A stretch of DNA of 64,000 bases. Origin: Chlorobaculum tepidum TLS. GTDB taxonomy: Bacteria > Bacteroidota > Chlorobiia > Chlorobiales > Chlorobiaceae. Below are positions 16,736 through 24,776 of this stretch, in pieces. Below the pieces are notes generated by a model. The model searched no databases. It was not told where the DNA came from and saw only the letters and a list, made by a program, of their open reading frames with translations. The position numbers and the translations under genes were made by a program. Numbering within the stretch: position 1 is the stretch's first letter; every line of letters begins with the position of its first letter. The DNA lies in contig NC_002932.3 in NCBI RefSeq assembly GCF_000006985.1, positions 1,633,551 to 1,697,550 on the forward strand, read 5' to 3'.

Positions 16736-17242
16736 TCATGACAGATACGGTCTGATTGAGCACACCCAGCGCCGAATCCGCTCCCGCGTCAAATGCTCCT
16801 GATTGTCCGCATCGAGCGCGAGGCCGACGAACATCCCGTCGCGCAAGGCTTTCGAGGAGGAGAACTCGTAGGTGTCGCTGGGCCAAGCGCCAACCACCTT
16901 CGCGCCACGCGAAACGAAGCGGTCATGCAGAATCCCCATCGCATCGACATACCAATCGCCATAAACGAGCTGGTCGCCAAGCCCGAAAAAAGCGACAGTC
17001 TTGCCCGTCAGATCGAGCTGGTCAAGGGCGGAAACAGCTTCCCGCCACCCATGCGGAAGCTCGCCCGCGCCCCAGGTCGAGGTTCCGATGATCAGCATAT
17101 CGTATTCGGTCAAACGAAGCAGCTCTTCGCGGCTCACCTCGAACAGATCGACATCGGGGCGCCCGATTTCAGTGGCGATCAGCTCGGCGGCCTCTTTGGT
17201 ATTTCCGGTCTGCGACGCCCAGACCACGGCTGTTTTTTTCAT
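16736..17242 (-). CDS. fldA: Flavodoxin
   Basis: A 168-residue protein with the FMN phosphate loop ASQTGNTKEAAE near residue 9, the flavin-stacking loop STWGAGELPHGW near residue 55, and FGLGDQLVYGDWYVDAMG near residue 87, as in long-chain flavodoxins. It replaces ferredoxin as electron carrier when iron is scarce. It is transcribed with ferritin, an unknown protein and the DtxR regulator. Confidence 0.93.
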   Translation of the reverse strand: MKKTAVVWASQTGNTKEAAELIATEIGRPDVDLFEVSREELLRLTEYDMLIIGTSTWGAGELPHGWREAVSALDQLDLTGKTVAFFGLGDQLVYGDWYVDAMGILHDRFVSRGAKVVGAWPSDTYEFSSSKALRDGMFVGLALDADNQEHLTRERIRRWVCSIRPYLS

Positions 17243-17258
17243 GGCGAATCGATGATTT

Positions 17259-17633
17259 TCAGTTTTGCGTTCCATCCGCGAGTCCATTGTCGCCCGCCTC
17301 GGCTCCGGCAAAGAGCCTGCCGATACCGAGATCCTCGTTCACCGCGTCGCCAACCGCCTTGCTGAACGCGGCAAAATCCAGTGGCAAGATCGCAAGCGTT
17401 ACCACGCCAAGCGAAAAAACCATCGCCTCCGGCCTCTGGCCTTCTCGCTTCGCGCACTCCTCTTCGTACCGGAAGCACTCCTCCATGATGAGATAGAGCG
17501 TCTCGCGGGGGATGGCGACATCAACGTAGCGATAGCGGAGATGATACGCCCCGCACCGGCAACGGCTCACGCCAATCGTCGAAATACAGGCGGGCGCTTT
17601 TTGTTCATTGTTTTTGTTCGACTGTTCCTGCAT
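17259..17633 (-). CDS. Unrecognised protein between ferritin and flavodoxin
   Basis: 124 residues, not assigned to a family. After a polar start comes ISTIGVSRCRCGAYHLRYRY, a CxCxxxH cluster that could bind a metal, then an all-hydrophilic helix EECFRYEEECAKREG and a hydrophobic stretch FSLGVVTLAILPLDFAAFS. ATG 17633 has AGGAG at good distance. It lies 16 bp upstream of fldA and about 100 bp behind ferritin on the same strand, so a role in iron handling is plausible but unproven. Confidence 0.7.
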   Translation of the reverse strand: MQEQSNKNNEQKAPACISTIGVSRCRCGAYHLRYRYVDVAIPRETLYLIMEECFRYEEECAKREGQRPEAMVFSLGVVTLAILPLDFAAFSKAVGDAVNEDLGIGRLFAGAEAGDNGLADGTQN

Positions 17634-17734
17634 GTGCTTCTCCTGATTGATGTTATACTCGAACTTCGATACTCCGGCATCCGGAAAACGCCCCCGATCA
17701 CTGTTGATCCGGGGGCGTCCGACAGGCTGACGTT

Positions 17735-18346
17735 TCAATGCCCGGACCAGTGTGACGAATGCTGATGAGCATGGAGGCCATCGTGGCCATCGTGGTGCTT
17801 TGGCGCGGGGCCCACCTGCAGGAACATCGGCTTCTGCTGGTGATGCTCATGGTGAAGCACCGACTTGCGTACCTCCTCGTCGAAGCGGAACAGCGCCCGC
17901 CCATCCATCGTGTTGATGATTCGCGCCTTGTGCAGCATCGAGCTGAACAGGTACTCCTCCTCGTGCTGCTCGGCCACGTACCACTGGAGGAACTGGAAGG
18001 TCGAGTAGTCCTTCTCCCGCAAGGCTGTATCGACCAGATCGTTGATGCTCTGGGTGATCGCCAGTTCGTGGTTATACGCCGCTTCGAGCAGCTCGATGTG
18101 CGACTTCCACTCCGGCGCTGGAGTGGCGACCTCGCCGATCAGCGCCAGCGAGCCGGTTTCGTTGATGTAATCGAACAGTTTCATCATGTGCGCCTTCTCC
18201 TCCTCGGCGTGAGCGCGGAAAAAAGCCGCTGTGCTGTCGAGCGACTGCGTCAGGAGCCACGCGCTCATTTGCAGATAGAGATGCGCCGAAGCCGCTTCGA
18301 AGTTAACCTGATGGTTGAGCTTATCGAGAATGGTTTTACTAAGCAT
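17735..18346 (-). CDS. ftnA: Ferritin with a His-rich C-terminal tail
   Basis: 203 residues. The four-helix ferritin core has ferroxidase residues in QVNFEAASAHLYLQMS, AHAEEEKAHMMKLFDYI and FLQWYVAEQHEEEY. It oxidises Fe2+ and stores it inside a 24-mer. Bacterial FtnA is about 165-175 residues; this one adds about 30 residues rich in His (HHEHHQQK, KHHDGHDGLHAHQHSS), possibly an additional metal-binding tail. It is the first gene of the ferritin/flavodoxin/regulator unit. Confidence 0.93.
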   Translation of the reverse strand: MLSKTILDKLNHQVNFEAASAHLYLQMSAWLLTQSLDSTAAFFRAHAEEEKAHMMKLFDYINETGSLALIGEVATPAPEWKSHIELLEAAYNHELAITQSINDLVDTALREKDYSTFQFLQWYVAEQHEEEYLFSSMLHKARIINTMDGRALFRFDEEVRKSVLHHEHHQQKPMFLQVGPAPKHHDGHDGLHAHQHSSHWSGH

Positions 18347-18486
18347 GGAATGAATTGTTTGGTATTAACTGAATATGGAGTTACGAGAAAAAGAGAAGCT
18401 AGAGACAGCGATCACCTCCTCATCTTATTTAGAAATTGTATAGATAAGAAAACAGGCAAAAAAAATGAGTCTGCCGTTGCCCGGAC

Positions 18487-18720
18487 TTACTCGACCCACT
18501 CGTAGACCCACTCGTAGTGGATATGCTCCTTCCCGCCGCACTTGCCGCAACAGGCCGCGCCGAACACATCGCGCTGCTTCACCACGACGCGCCCTTTGAG
18601 AATCCACTGATCGAGCATCGACTCGACCAGCGACGAATCGGCCTTGAAGTGGCTCGAAATCTGCTTCAGCGAAGCGCTCCGCTCCCGCTGGAGATACTCA
18701 CGAACATCAGTTAAGCTCAT
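18487..18720 (-). CDS. feoC: FeoC-like winged-helix protein
   Basis: 77 residues. SLTDVREYLQRERSASLKQI is followed by SHFKADSSLVESMLDQWILKG, the FeoC winged-helix pattern. The C-terminal wing holds Cys in AACCGKCGGKEH, typical of the Fe-S ligands of FeoC. It assists FeoB or controls its turnover. It follows feoB by about 155 bp on the same strand. Confidence 0.85.
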   Translation of the reverse strand: MSLTDVREYLQRERSASLKQISSHFKADSSLVESMLDQWILKGRVVVKQRDVFGAACCGKCGGKEHIHYEWVYEWVE

Positions 18721-18876
18721 GATTATAAATAGTTTATGGTTTTTTGAAAATGGTTGCGATACAGCTGCACGGAAGTCTCTGGATACTAATATTTGAGACC
18801 GCCTCCCACCAATCATCCCAATCACGACCCCGATTCCGATTCCGATGAAAAAATCAGCCCTCTTCTTTCATCAAAA

Positions 18877-21255
18877 TCAAGCCTCTTCCAAAATCTTTCC
18901 TTTCCTCCCGAACGCACCGTTTCCTGCCAGATACATCAGCGTCACCGCGACGGCGAACACCAGCAGCATTGCCGCAACCCACGCCGCGGATGAGCCGGGG
19001 TGCGCCCCCCACGTACCGATCTGATAGCTCAGCACGGCAAACACGTACGCCAGACCGGTCGTCCACACTACGGAGAAGAGCGTCCAGGCAAGGTTGGTTT
19101 CGCGATAAATCACCCCAATGGACGCCACGCACGGGAAGTAGAGCAGGATGAACACCAGGTAGGCGAACGCACCCACCCTGCCATCGAAACGGTTGACCAT
19201 CGAGCCATAGATCGACGCACTGACGCCCTGCTCCTTGGCCACCGCGCCCCGATCGCTCAGGTCACCAACATTGATGCCGAGCGGGTCGAACAGCGATCCG
19301 GCGATACCCGCCAGATTCTCGGGAATCGTGGCGACCGCTTCGCCGAGTTTCGCCAAGAGGCTAAAACGTTCTCCCCCACCGTCAACCGCGGCCTTTGCTT
19401 CCTTCGCTGCGTAGAAGTTGTTGAGCGTACCGACCACAGCCTCCTTGGCGAACACGCCAGCGAAAAGACCAACGGCAGCGGGCCAGTTCTTCTCCTGTAT
19501 GCCGAACGGCTGTAACACCGGCACGATCGCCTTGCCTGTGGCGACAAGCACGGAGTTTTCGTTCTCTTCGTTGCCGAAGCTGCCGTCAGTACCGATGGAG
19601 CTCATGAAACCGAGCACCACGATCACCGGCACCAGCACCTTGCCCGCCTTCAGGAGAAACGAGCCAAGCCGGTCGCCAACCCTGAGAATCACACCCTTGA
19701 GGGTCGGCAAATGGTAAGGCGGCATCTCCATGATGAAAGGCGACGGTTCACCTTTGAGTAGCGTCTTTTTGAGGATGAAGCCGGTCATGATCGCCACGGC
19801 GATCCCCATCAGGTAGAGCAGGAAGATGAGGTTCTGCCCGCCAGTAGGGAAAAAGGCCGCCGCGAAAAGCGCATAGACCGGCAGTCTTGCGCCGCACGAC
19901 ATGAAGGGGGTCATCATCACCGTCATGATGCGGTCGCGCTCGTCGCTCATCGTGCGGGCGGACATGATCGCCGGCACGTTACAGCCGAAGCCGACCAGAA
20001 GCGGAATAAACGCCTTGCCAGGCAAGCCGATAGCCCGCATCCCGCGATCCATCACGTAGGCCGCGCGGGCCATGTAGCCGGAGTCTTCGAGCATCGACAG
20101 GAAGATGAACATAAAACCGATGGTCGGGATGAAAGTAGCCATCGTCTGCAACGCCCTGCCAACGCCGCTGGCGAGCAGCGCTGTAAGCCATCCGGGTGAG
20201 CCGACAGCGCCAAGCAGTCGCCCGAAACCATCGACAAACAGCGCTCCGGCAGCGATGTCGAAAAAGTCGATGAACGCGCCACCGAGCTTAATCGTAAAAA
20301 GGAACATCAGGTACATCACGCCAAGAAAGAGCGGAATACCGAGAAAACGGTTCAGCACGAGGGAATCGATTTTGTCGGAGAGCGTTTTTCTGGTGCTCTC
20401 CTTGCGGGTAATGGCCGCCGCTGAAAGCTCGGAGACGAAGCGGTAGTGCGCGTCGGCGATCACAATATCGGGATCATCGCCAAGCGCGTCGGCAACCCGT
20501 TTCCGCTCCTCGAAGAGCGACGTAAGGGCCGCACCATCAAGCCGTTTCTCCAGTTCTTGATCGTGTTCGAGCAGCTTCATGGCGAACCATACGGGATCGT
20601 AGCCAAGCTCACGGGCCTGGGTACCGGTCGATTCCGCAACCCGGCGGATCGCCGCATCGAGCTCTGCCGGAAAACGCACCTTCGCGCTGGGCACAGAAGC
20701 ACCGCCAGTCGTAAATCCTTTTGCGATAGCCGCTTTCAGCTCTTCAATCCCCTCGCCACGCGACGCCACCATCGGAATGACGGGACAGCCAAGCAGCGAC
20801 GACAACCGGGCTGGATCGACCGAAATGCCCTGTTCTTCAGCCGCATCAACCATATTAAGCGCCACCACCACCGGCACGCCCATTTCAAGGAGGCGGCTGG
20901 TAAGGTAGAGGTTTCGGTCGGGGTTGGAGGCATCGACGATGTTGACAACAAGACCCGCCTCTCCGGAGAGGATGTAGCTCCGCGCCACCTCTTCGTCCTG
21001 CGACAACGACGAGAGCGAGTAGATGCCGGGAAGATCGACCAGCTCATACTCTTGGCCATCGTGGCGAAAGCGTCCGCTCTTTTTATCGACCGTCACGCCC
21101 GGCCAGTTGCCAACCCGCTGGTTCAACCCGGTTAGGGCGTTAAAAATCGTCGTCTTGCCGCAGTTGGGATTACCCACCACGGCTACGATCCTCTTGAGCG
21201 GTGAGGTCGGAACCTTCGCGCTCACCCGTTGTTTCTGTGCAGCTGTCTCCATCAT
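18877..21255 (-). CDS. feoB: Ferrous iron transporter FeoB
   Basis: 792 residues. The G domain has GNPNCGKTTIFNALTG, DLPGIYSLSSLSQDEE and ALNMVDAAEE. The membrane part has PLLVGFGCNVPAIMSARTM and the second Gate motif GVFAKEAVVGTLNNFY. It imports Fe2+ across the inner membrane. Its ATG overlaps the feoA stop by four bases. Full length. Confidence 0.96.
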   Translation of the reverse strand: MMETAAQKQRVSAKVPTSPLKRIVAVVGNPNCGKTTIFNALTGLNQRVGNWPGVTVDKKSGRFRHDGQEYELVDLPGIYSLSSLSQDEEVARSYILSGEAGLVVNIVDASNPDRNLYLTSRLLEMGVPVVVALNMVDAAEEQGISVDPARLSSLLGCPVIPMVASRGEGIEELKAAIAKGFTTGGASVPSAKVRFPAELDAAIRRVAESTGTQARELGYDPVWFAMKLLEHDQELEKRLDGAALTSLFEERKRVADALGDDPDIVIADAHYRFVSELSAAAITRKESTRKTLSDKIDSLVLNRFLGIPLFLGVMYLMFLFTIKLGGAFIDFFDIAAGALFVDGFGRLLGAVGSPGWLTALLASGVGRALQTMATFIPTIGFMFIFLSMLEDSGYMARAAYVMDRGMRAIGLPGKAFIPLLVGFGCNVPAIMSARTMSDERDRIMTVMMTPFMSCGARLPVYALFAAAFFPTGGQNLIFLLYLMGIAVAIMTGFILKKTLLKGEPSPFIMEMPPYHLPTLKGVILRVGDRLGSFLLKAGKVLVPVIVVLGFMSSIGTDGSFGNEENENSVLVATGKAIVPVLQPFGIQEKNWPAAVGLFAGVFAKEAVVGTLNNFYAAKEAKAAVDGGGERFSLLAKLGEAVATIPENLAGIAGSLFDPLGINVGDLSDRGAVAKEQGVSASIYGSMVNRFDGRVGAFAYLVFILLYFPCVASIGVIYRETNLAWTLFSVVWTTGLAYVFAVLSYQIGTWGAHPGSSAAWVAAMLLVFAVAVTLMYLAGNGAFGRKGKILEEA

Positions 21256-21479
21256 CGCACCTCCTCGACCGTGATGTTCTCGATATCGGACCTGCGCAGC
21301 GACAGCCGGTATCCGCGAACGGTCATCTCAACCGGATCGCCAAGCGGTGCAACGCCCTCGATCCGTACGATCTCGCCGACCAGCATCCCCATCTCGTTCA
21401 GCCGCTTCCGCAACCTACCCGAAGACGGCATGGCGACAATCCTCGCGGACTGGCCCTTTTTCAGTTCAGACAATTTCAT
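21252..21479 (-). CDS. feoA: FeoA (copy adjacent to feoB)
   Basis: A 75-residue SH3-like protein with the pattern MKLSELKKGQSARIVAM, LRKRLNEMGMLVGEIVRIE and RGYRLSLRRSDIENI. It binds and activates FeoB. It overlaps both neighbours by four bases, so all three feo genes are translationally coupled. Confidence 0.93.
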   Translation of the reverse strand: MKLSELKKGQSARIVAMPSSGRLRKRLNEMGMLVGEIVRIEGVAPLGDPVEMTVRGYRLSLRRSDIENITVEEVR

Positions 21480-21757
21480 GATGCAACCCTCCTGACCATG
21501 ATACGCATGGCAACGCCCCGGCCAATAGCCACCCTGCCATCGTGCACCTGCACCAGAAGCGGCATCCCCGGACTATTTTCGATGACTTCAATGGTCTGGC
21601 CGACGGAAAACCCCATCTCGGCCAGACGTTTTCCATTTTCGCGGCCATGTGCGTAATGATGACCGCGCCCAAACCCTGCGCCAGCATCATGCTGGCCGAA
21701 TCGGAGATTGATGATCTCGCCAACCTCCCCTTTGCCGAGCATTCCTAACGGAACCAT
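21476..21757 (-). CDS. feoA: FeoA-like protein (second copy)
   Basis: 93 residues, another FeoA fold: VGEIINLRFGQHDAGAG, GKRLAEMGFSVGQTIEVIEN and HDGRVAIGRGVAMRIMV. It differs from the next gene by a Gly/His-rich insertion (GFGRGHHYAHGREN). GGAGGT lies six bases before ATG 21757; a GTG at 21763 is also possible. Two FeoA proteins per FeoB are common in green sulfur bacteria and deltaproteobacteria. Confidence 0.88.
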   Translation of the reverse strand: MVPLGMLGKGEVGEIINLRFGQHDAGAGFGRGHHYAHGRENGKRLAEMGFSVGQTIEVIENSPGMPLLVQVHDGRVAIGRGVAMRIMVRRVAS

Positions 21758-21771
21758 AACCACACCTCCGC

Positions 21772-22575
21772 TCAGAAACGCATCGTGATGCCCGCCAGCC
21801 AGGTGGTGTCGGTCTCGGCGTCGTTCAGGCCGCCCTTGACACCGAAGTCGAGATCAACATCGTCGGAGACTCCGTAAATAAGTCCACCAAGAATGTAAGC
21901 CGGGTTGGTATCAGAATCTCTCTCCTCATTGGTCTCGACGCCAATGTCGGCGACCGCTTTCAACCTTTTGGCGACCTCGACCTCCCCGGCCAGCGAGGCG
22001 CGCCAAATGCTCTTCCGCGAGGATTCGCGCACCTCGGCGATGCTGTAATTGTTATACTCGTAGCCGAGGTTCAGGTGCAGCGCCCCACGGTCAACAGTGT
22101 GCGTGGCGATCAGCGTCACGTCGCCGCCGACCCGGCCATTGCCGAAACCCTTTTCATCATCGCCGGTCGGCAGTGAAATGCCTGGCTTCAACGCGAAACT
22201 CGTCCGCTTGTCATCGCTCTCAAAAAAGCGCCACTTGAGCTGAAGCGACAGGTCGCCGATGCCGTTCTCGTCACGAACAGTCTGGCCATTCACCCGCACC
22301 TTCGACCAACTCCACGGCACACCTGCCACAAGGTCGATGGTATCAGAAAGACCGTACGAAAACGTGGTGGCCAGCTCCCACTCTTTTTCGCGGACGGAAT
22401 CGCCATTGACTGTTTCGTGATCGCGGGCGTACTCCATCCCGGCTTCGATCTGGAATTTCCCGGCTCCCTGCGTTCCGGTATCATCGGTTTCGAGCGGCAT
22501 CGCCGCAAAGGTAGGCGCGGAGCACAACATGCCCGCGAGGACGAGTGAAGAAGCTTTGGAAAATGAGAGGTTCAT
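21772..22575 (-). CDS. Outer-membrane beta-barrel protein (transporter-like, phenol MetA pathway type)
   Basis: 267 residues with a signal peptide ending TFAAMPL and an early ETDDTGTQGAGKFQIEAGMEY, typical of this porin-like family. Amphipathic strands follow, with a C-terminal aromatic residue (LAGITMRF). It is the first gene of the feo operon, 14 bp before feoA, so a role in iron entry through the outer membrane is likely. The family is usually annotated as transporter without a known substrate. Confidence 0.8.
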   Translation of the reverse strand: MNLSFSKASSLVLAGMLCSAPTFAAMPLETDDTGTQGAGKFQIEAGMEYARDHETVNGDSVREKEWELATTFSYGLSDTIDLVAGVPWSWSKVRVNGQTVRDENGIGDLSLQLKWRFFESDDKRTSFALKPGISLPTGDDEKGFGNGRVGGDVTLIATHTVDRGALHLNLGYEYNNYSIAEVRESSRKSIWRASLAGEVEVAKRLKAVADIGVETNEERDSDTNPAYILGGLIYGVSDDVDLDFGVKGGLNDAETDTTWLAGITMRF

Positions 22576-22587
22576 CGATCTGTAATT

Positions 22588-22623
22588 TTATGGGTTACAC
22601 AGAGCTTATGGGTTACACAGAGC
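22588..22623. repeat. Exact 2 x 18-bp tandem repeat upstream of the feo operon
   Basis: TTATGGGTTACACAGAGC occurs twice without a gap, ending 13 bp from the start codon of the outer-membrane protein, thus in its 5' leader or operator. Confidence 0.9.
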
Positions 22624-22809
22624 AAGGCGCTCCAGAAACTCAAAGAACATAAAACTTATTTGGACAAATTAAAAATAAAAAATCCCGCGAACAACGGTGC
22701 TGAAAGGTTGCGACAAGGTGCCGGAAAACGGGATGACCAGAAAAGACCGAGAAAGGGCCTACAAGAAGCACGACTTTTCAGGAACTATCAAGGCCGTTTC
22801 GGGCTTAAT

Positions 22810-22843
22810 GAGGTACTTCCAAAAAGGAGGTACTTCCAAAAAG
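22810..22843. repeat. Exact 2 x 17-bp tandem repeat in the peroxiredoxin leader
   Basis: GAGGTACTTCCAAAAAG occurs twice without a gap, 45 bp before the peroxiredoxin start. The junction creates AAGGAGG, a perfect ribosome-binding motif with no start codon at the right distance. Confidence 0.9.
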
Positions 22844-22887
22844 CAAAATCAAACGCAACAGAACAAAAGTACAAGGAGCGCTAAACC

Positions 22888-23565
22888 ATGTCACAACAAG
22901 TTGATGACGACCTCTATTATGACATCTCAATGCCGCTGCTCGGGGACGATTTTCCGGAACTGAAGGTTCAAACAACGCATGGCCCGATGAACATTCCGGG
23001 AGACCTGAAAGGCTCGTGGTTCGTGCTTTTCAGCCACCCGGCTGACTTTACGCCGGTCTGCACGACAGAGTTTGTCGCATTCCAGCAGCGGGTAGAGGCG
23101 TTTGAAAAGATCGGCTGCAAGCTCATCGGCATGAGCGTCGATCAGGTCTTCTCGCACATCAAGTGGGTCGAGTGGATCAAGGAGAATCTCGATGTTGACA
23201 TCACCTTCCCGATCGTGGCGGCCAACGACCGTATCGCGAACAAACTTGGGATGTTGCATCCCGGCAAAGGCACGAACACCGTCCGCGCAGTTTTCGTAGG
23301 CGACCCGAACGGCAAGGTACGCCTCGTGCTTTACTATCCACAGGAGATCGGACGGAACATGGACGAGATTCTGCGCGCCGTCAAGGTCTTGCAGATTTCC
23401 GACAGCAACAAGGTTGCCATGCCTGCTGACTGGCCAAACAACTTGCTCATCAAGGATCACGTGATCATTCCGCCAGCAAACAACGTCGAAGACGCCAAAA
23501 AGCGCAAGGAGCAGCAATACGACTGCTACGACTGGTGGTTCTGCCACAAGCCGCTCGACAAGTAA
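22888..23565 (+). CDS. Peroxiredoxin (AhpC/TSA, Prx6-like)
   Basis: A 225-residue thiol peroxidase with the peroxidatic motif [11 protein letters not shown] at about residues 50-60 and [13 protein letters not shown]. The C-terminal extension carries Cys residues ([16 protein letters not shown]), as in the archaeal/Prx6 group. It reduces H2O2 and alkyl peroxides in an anaerobe meeting oxygen. Expression opposite an iron import operon is sensible. A terminator hairpin follows at 23597. Confidence 0.94.
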   Translation: MSQQVDDDLYYDISMPLLGDDFPELKVQTTHGPMNIPGDLKGSWFVLFSHPADFTPVCTTEFVAFQQRVEAFEKIGCKLIGMSVDQVFSHIKWVEWIKENLDVDITFPIVAANDRIANKLGMLHPGKGTNTVRAVFVGDPNGKVRLVLYYPQEIGRNMDEILRAVKVLQISDSNKVAMPADWPNNLLIKDHVIIPPANNVEDAKKRKEQQYDCYDWWFCHKPLDK

Positions 23566-23596
23566 GCCGGTAAGTCGAAGTGATCGAAAACGAAAC

Positions 23597-23643
23597 AGCC
23601 CCGGAACTGTCACAAAACCAGTTCCAGGGCTGATCTGTTTTTG
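23597..23643 (+). terminator. Intrinsic terminator after the peroxiredoxin
   Basis: Stem AGCCCCGGAACTG / CAGTTCCAGGGCT with a nine-base loop and one mismatch, followed by GATCTGTTTTTG. Confidence 0.8.
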
Positions 23644-23692
23644 CTCCGGTTATAAAAAAGGTCAAAGTATTTAAACCCTGAAATTCTTTCTC

Positions 23693-23760
23693 CTTGTCAT
23701 TCTGAGTCCGACTTGTCGGGACTATCGCATGAGTCCGCTTCGCTCCATTCAGAATGACAG
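23693..23760. repeat. Intergenic palindromic repeat (CTTGTCATTCTGA type)
   Basis: Arms TGTCATTCTGA and TCAGAATGACA lie about 45 bp apart, with an inner GTCCGACTTGTCGGGAC hairpin. Repeats beginning CTTGTCATTCTGA are frequent in green sulfur bacterial genomes. It lies between convergent genes. Confidence 0.65.
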
Positions 23761-23835
23761 CCCCTTTTTCGGCAACTCTGCGAAATTATTGCGGCCGAAG
23801 CAGTATAAGCAGACAAGGTCAGCGATCCGGCCTGA

Positions 23836-24630
23836 CTACTTGCGGGCGACAAGCCTCCCCCGCCCTACCTTTCCGGCTGCCGAAGCGTCGCGCCAGAGCA
23901 TAATGCCCTGCTCGACGGCGTCGTACATCTCCTGACCGTAGTTGTCCACGATGGCTTGCCGGTACTGGTTCTGCACCATATCGAGGTAGCCTTGCACATG
24001 CGCTGCGAAATCGGGCGTGAGGTCTTCTTTTTCGATGACCGTCAAGCCAGCCTGTTCGGCGAGCATGGCGTAGCCGTCGAGCGTCTCCATGTAGGGAAAG
24101 ACCATGAAGGTGTTCAGCGCTGTCAACTCTTCGTCGGTCATCGGGCCAGCCTCCAGCCAGTCGGTGAAGGCGAGCACACCGCCCGGCTTGAGCACGCGGG
24201 CGCACTCCCCGATGAGGCGCTGCTTGTCGGTGATGTAGCACCAGGCGTCCTGCCCCCACACCACGTCGAAGCTGCTGGCGGGAAACGGCATGTCGAGCGC
24301 GTTGCCCAAAACGTAATCGATCTTGCCGGACAGGCCAGCCTCGATCGTGCGGCGGATCGCCTCCGCGTGCATCCGCTGCGTGGCGTCGAGGCCGGTGACG
24401 CGGCAGCCGTAATTTTTCGCCAGATACCGCGCCGGGCCGCCGAGTGCGCTGCACACGTCAAGCAGATGCGTCTCCGCCGTGACCCCGGCCTTCCGCGCCA
24501 GTACGTCAGTTTCCGCTTCCGCGCCGACGTGAATCTGCTCGCCCATCAGCATCTCCCAGAGGATTCCGCCCGCGCCGTCGTACACTTCGTTGACGTTGGC
24601 GATGTTGACATCGAGTTTATACTTCGCCAT
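23836..24630 (-). CDS. Class I SAM-dependent methyltransferase (sarcosine/dimethylglycine methyltransferase-like)
   Basis: 264 residues. It starts MAKYKLDVNIANVNEVYDGA and contains EQIHVGAEAE. Motif I is LLDVCSALGGPARYLAKNYG, with DVVWGQDAWCYITDK and ECARVLKPGGVLAFTDW further on. The order resembles sarcosine/dimethylglycine N-methyltransferases (betaine synthesis), but small-molecule substrates vary in this group. GAGAGG lies five bases before the ATG. It is next to a radical-SAM/SPASM gene on the same strand. Confidence 0.8.
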   Translation of the reverse strand: MAKYKLDVNIANVNEVYDGAGGILWEMLMGEQIHVGAEAETDVLARKAGVTAETHLLDVCSALGGPARYLAKNYGCRVTGLDATQRMHAEAIRRTIEAGLSGKIDYVLGNALDMPFPASSFDVVWGQDAWCYITDKQRLIGECARVLKPGGVLAFTDWLEAGPMTDEELTALNTFMVFPYMETLDGYAMLAEQAGLTVIEKEDLTPDFAAHVQGYLDMVQNQYRQAIVDNYGQEMYDAVEQGIMLWRDASAAGKVGRGRLVARK

Positions 24631-24677
24631 AAAAACCTCTCGTTCTTGATTGATAAAGCTATTACTCCTGCAATGAA

Positions 24678-24776
24678 AACTCTTCAACAATTGCCAACTC
24701 TTCAACAATTGCCCTGTCCCGAAAACTTTCGGGACAGGGTTTACGGATAAAACAAAATGAATCAGGGCTTTAGCCC
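24678..24776. repeat. Dispersed intergenic element, copy 1
   Basis: Exact tandem 18-mer AACTCTTCAACAATTGCC (24678-24695 and 24696-24713), the hairpin CCCTGTCCCGAAA/TTCGGGACAGGG (24712-24739) and GGGCTTTAGCCC (24765-24776). The same series occurs at 35258-35330. Its end supplies the last codons and stop of the radical-SAM gene. Confidence 0.75.

Larger units (their letters stand above)
22576..22887. promoter_or_regulatory. Divergent feo operon / peroxiredoxin promoter region with tandem repeats
   Basis: 312 bp without a gene. Upstream of the feo operon it holds an exact tandem duplication of an 18-mer (22588-22605 and 22606-22623, TTATGGGTTACACAGAGC) and a short palindrome ATTTG-GA-CAAAT at 22658, a candidate metalloregulator site. 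Before the peroxiredoxin is an exact 17-bp tandem duplication (22810-22826 and 22827-22843, GAGGTACTTCCAAAAAG). AAGGAG lies seven bases before the peroxiredoxin ATG. Short frames here look random. Confidence 0.55.

Noticed and set aside
22660-22963. Possible small proteins in the peroxiredoxin leader (74 and 88 codons)
   Set aside because: They are polar, overlap each other and include the tandem repeat; no family pattern, and the peroxiredoxin ribosome site is separate.
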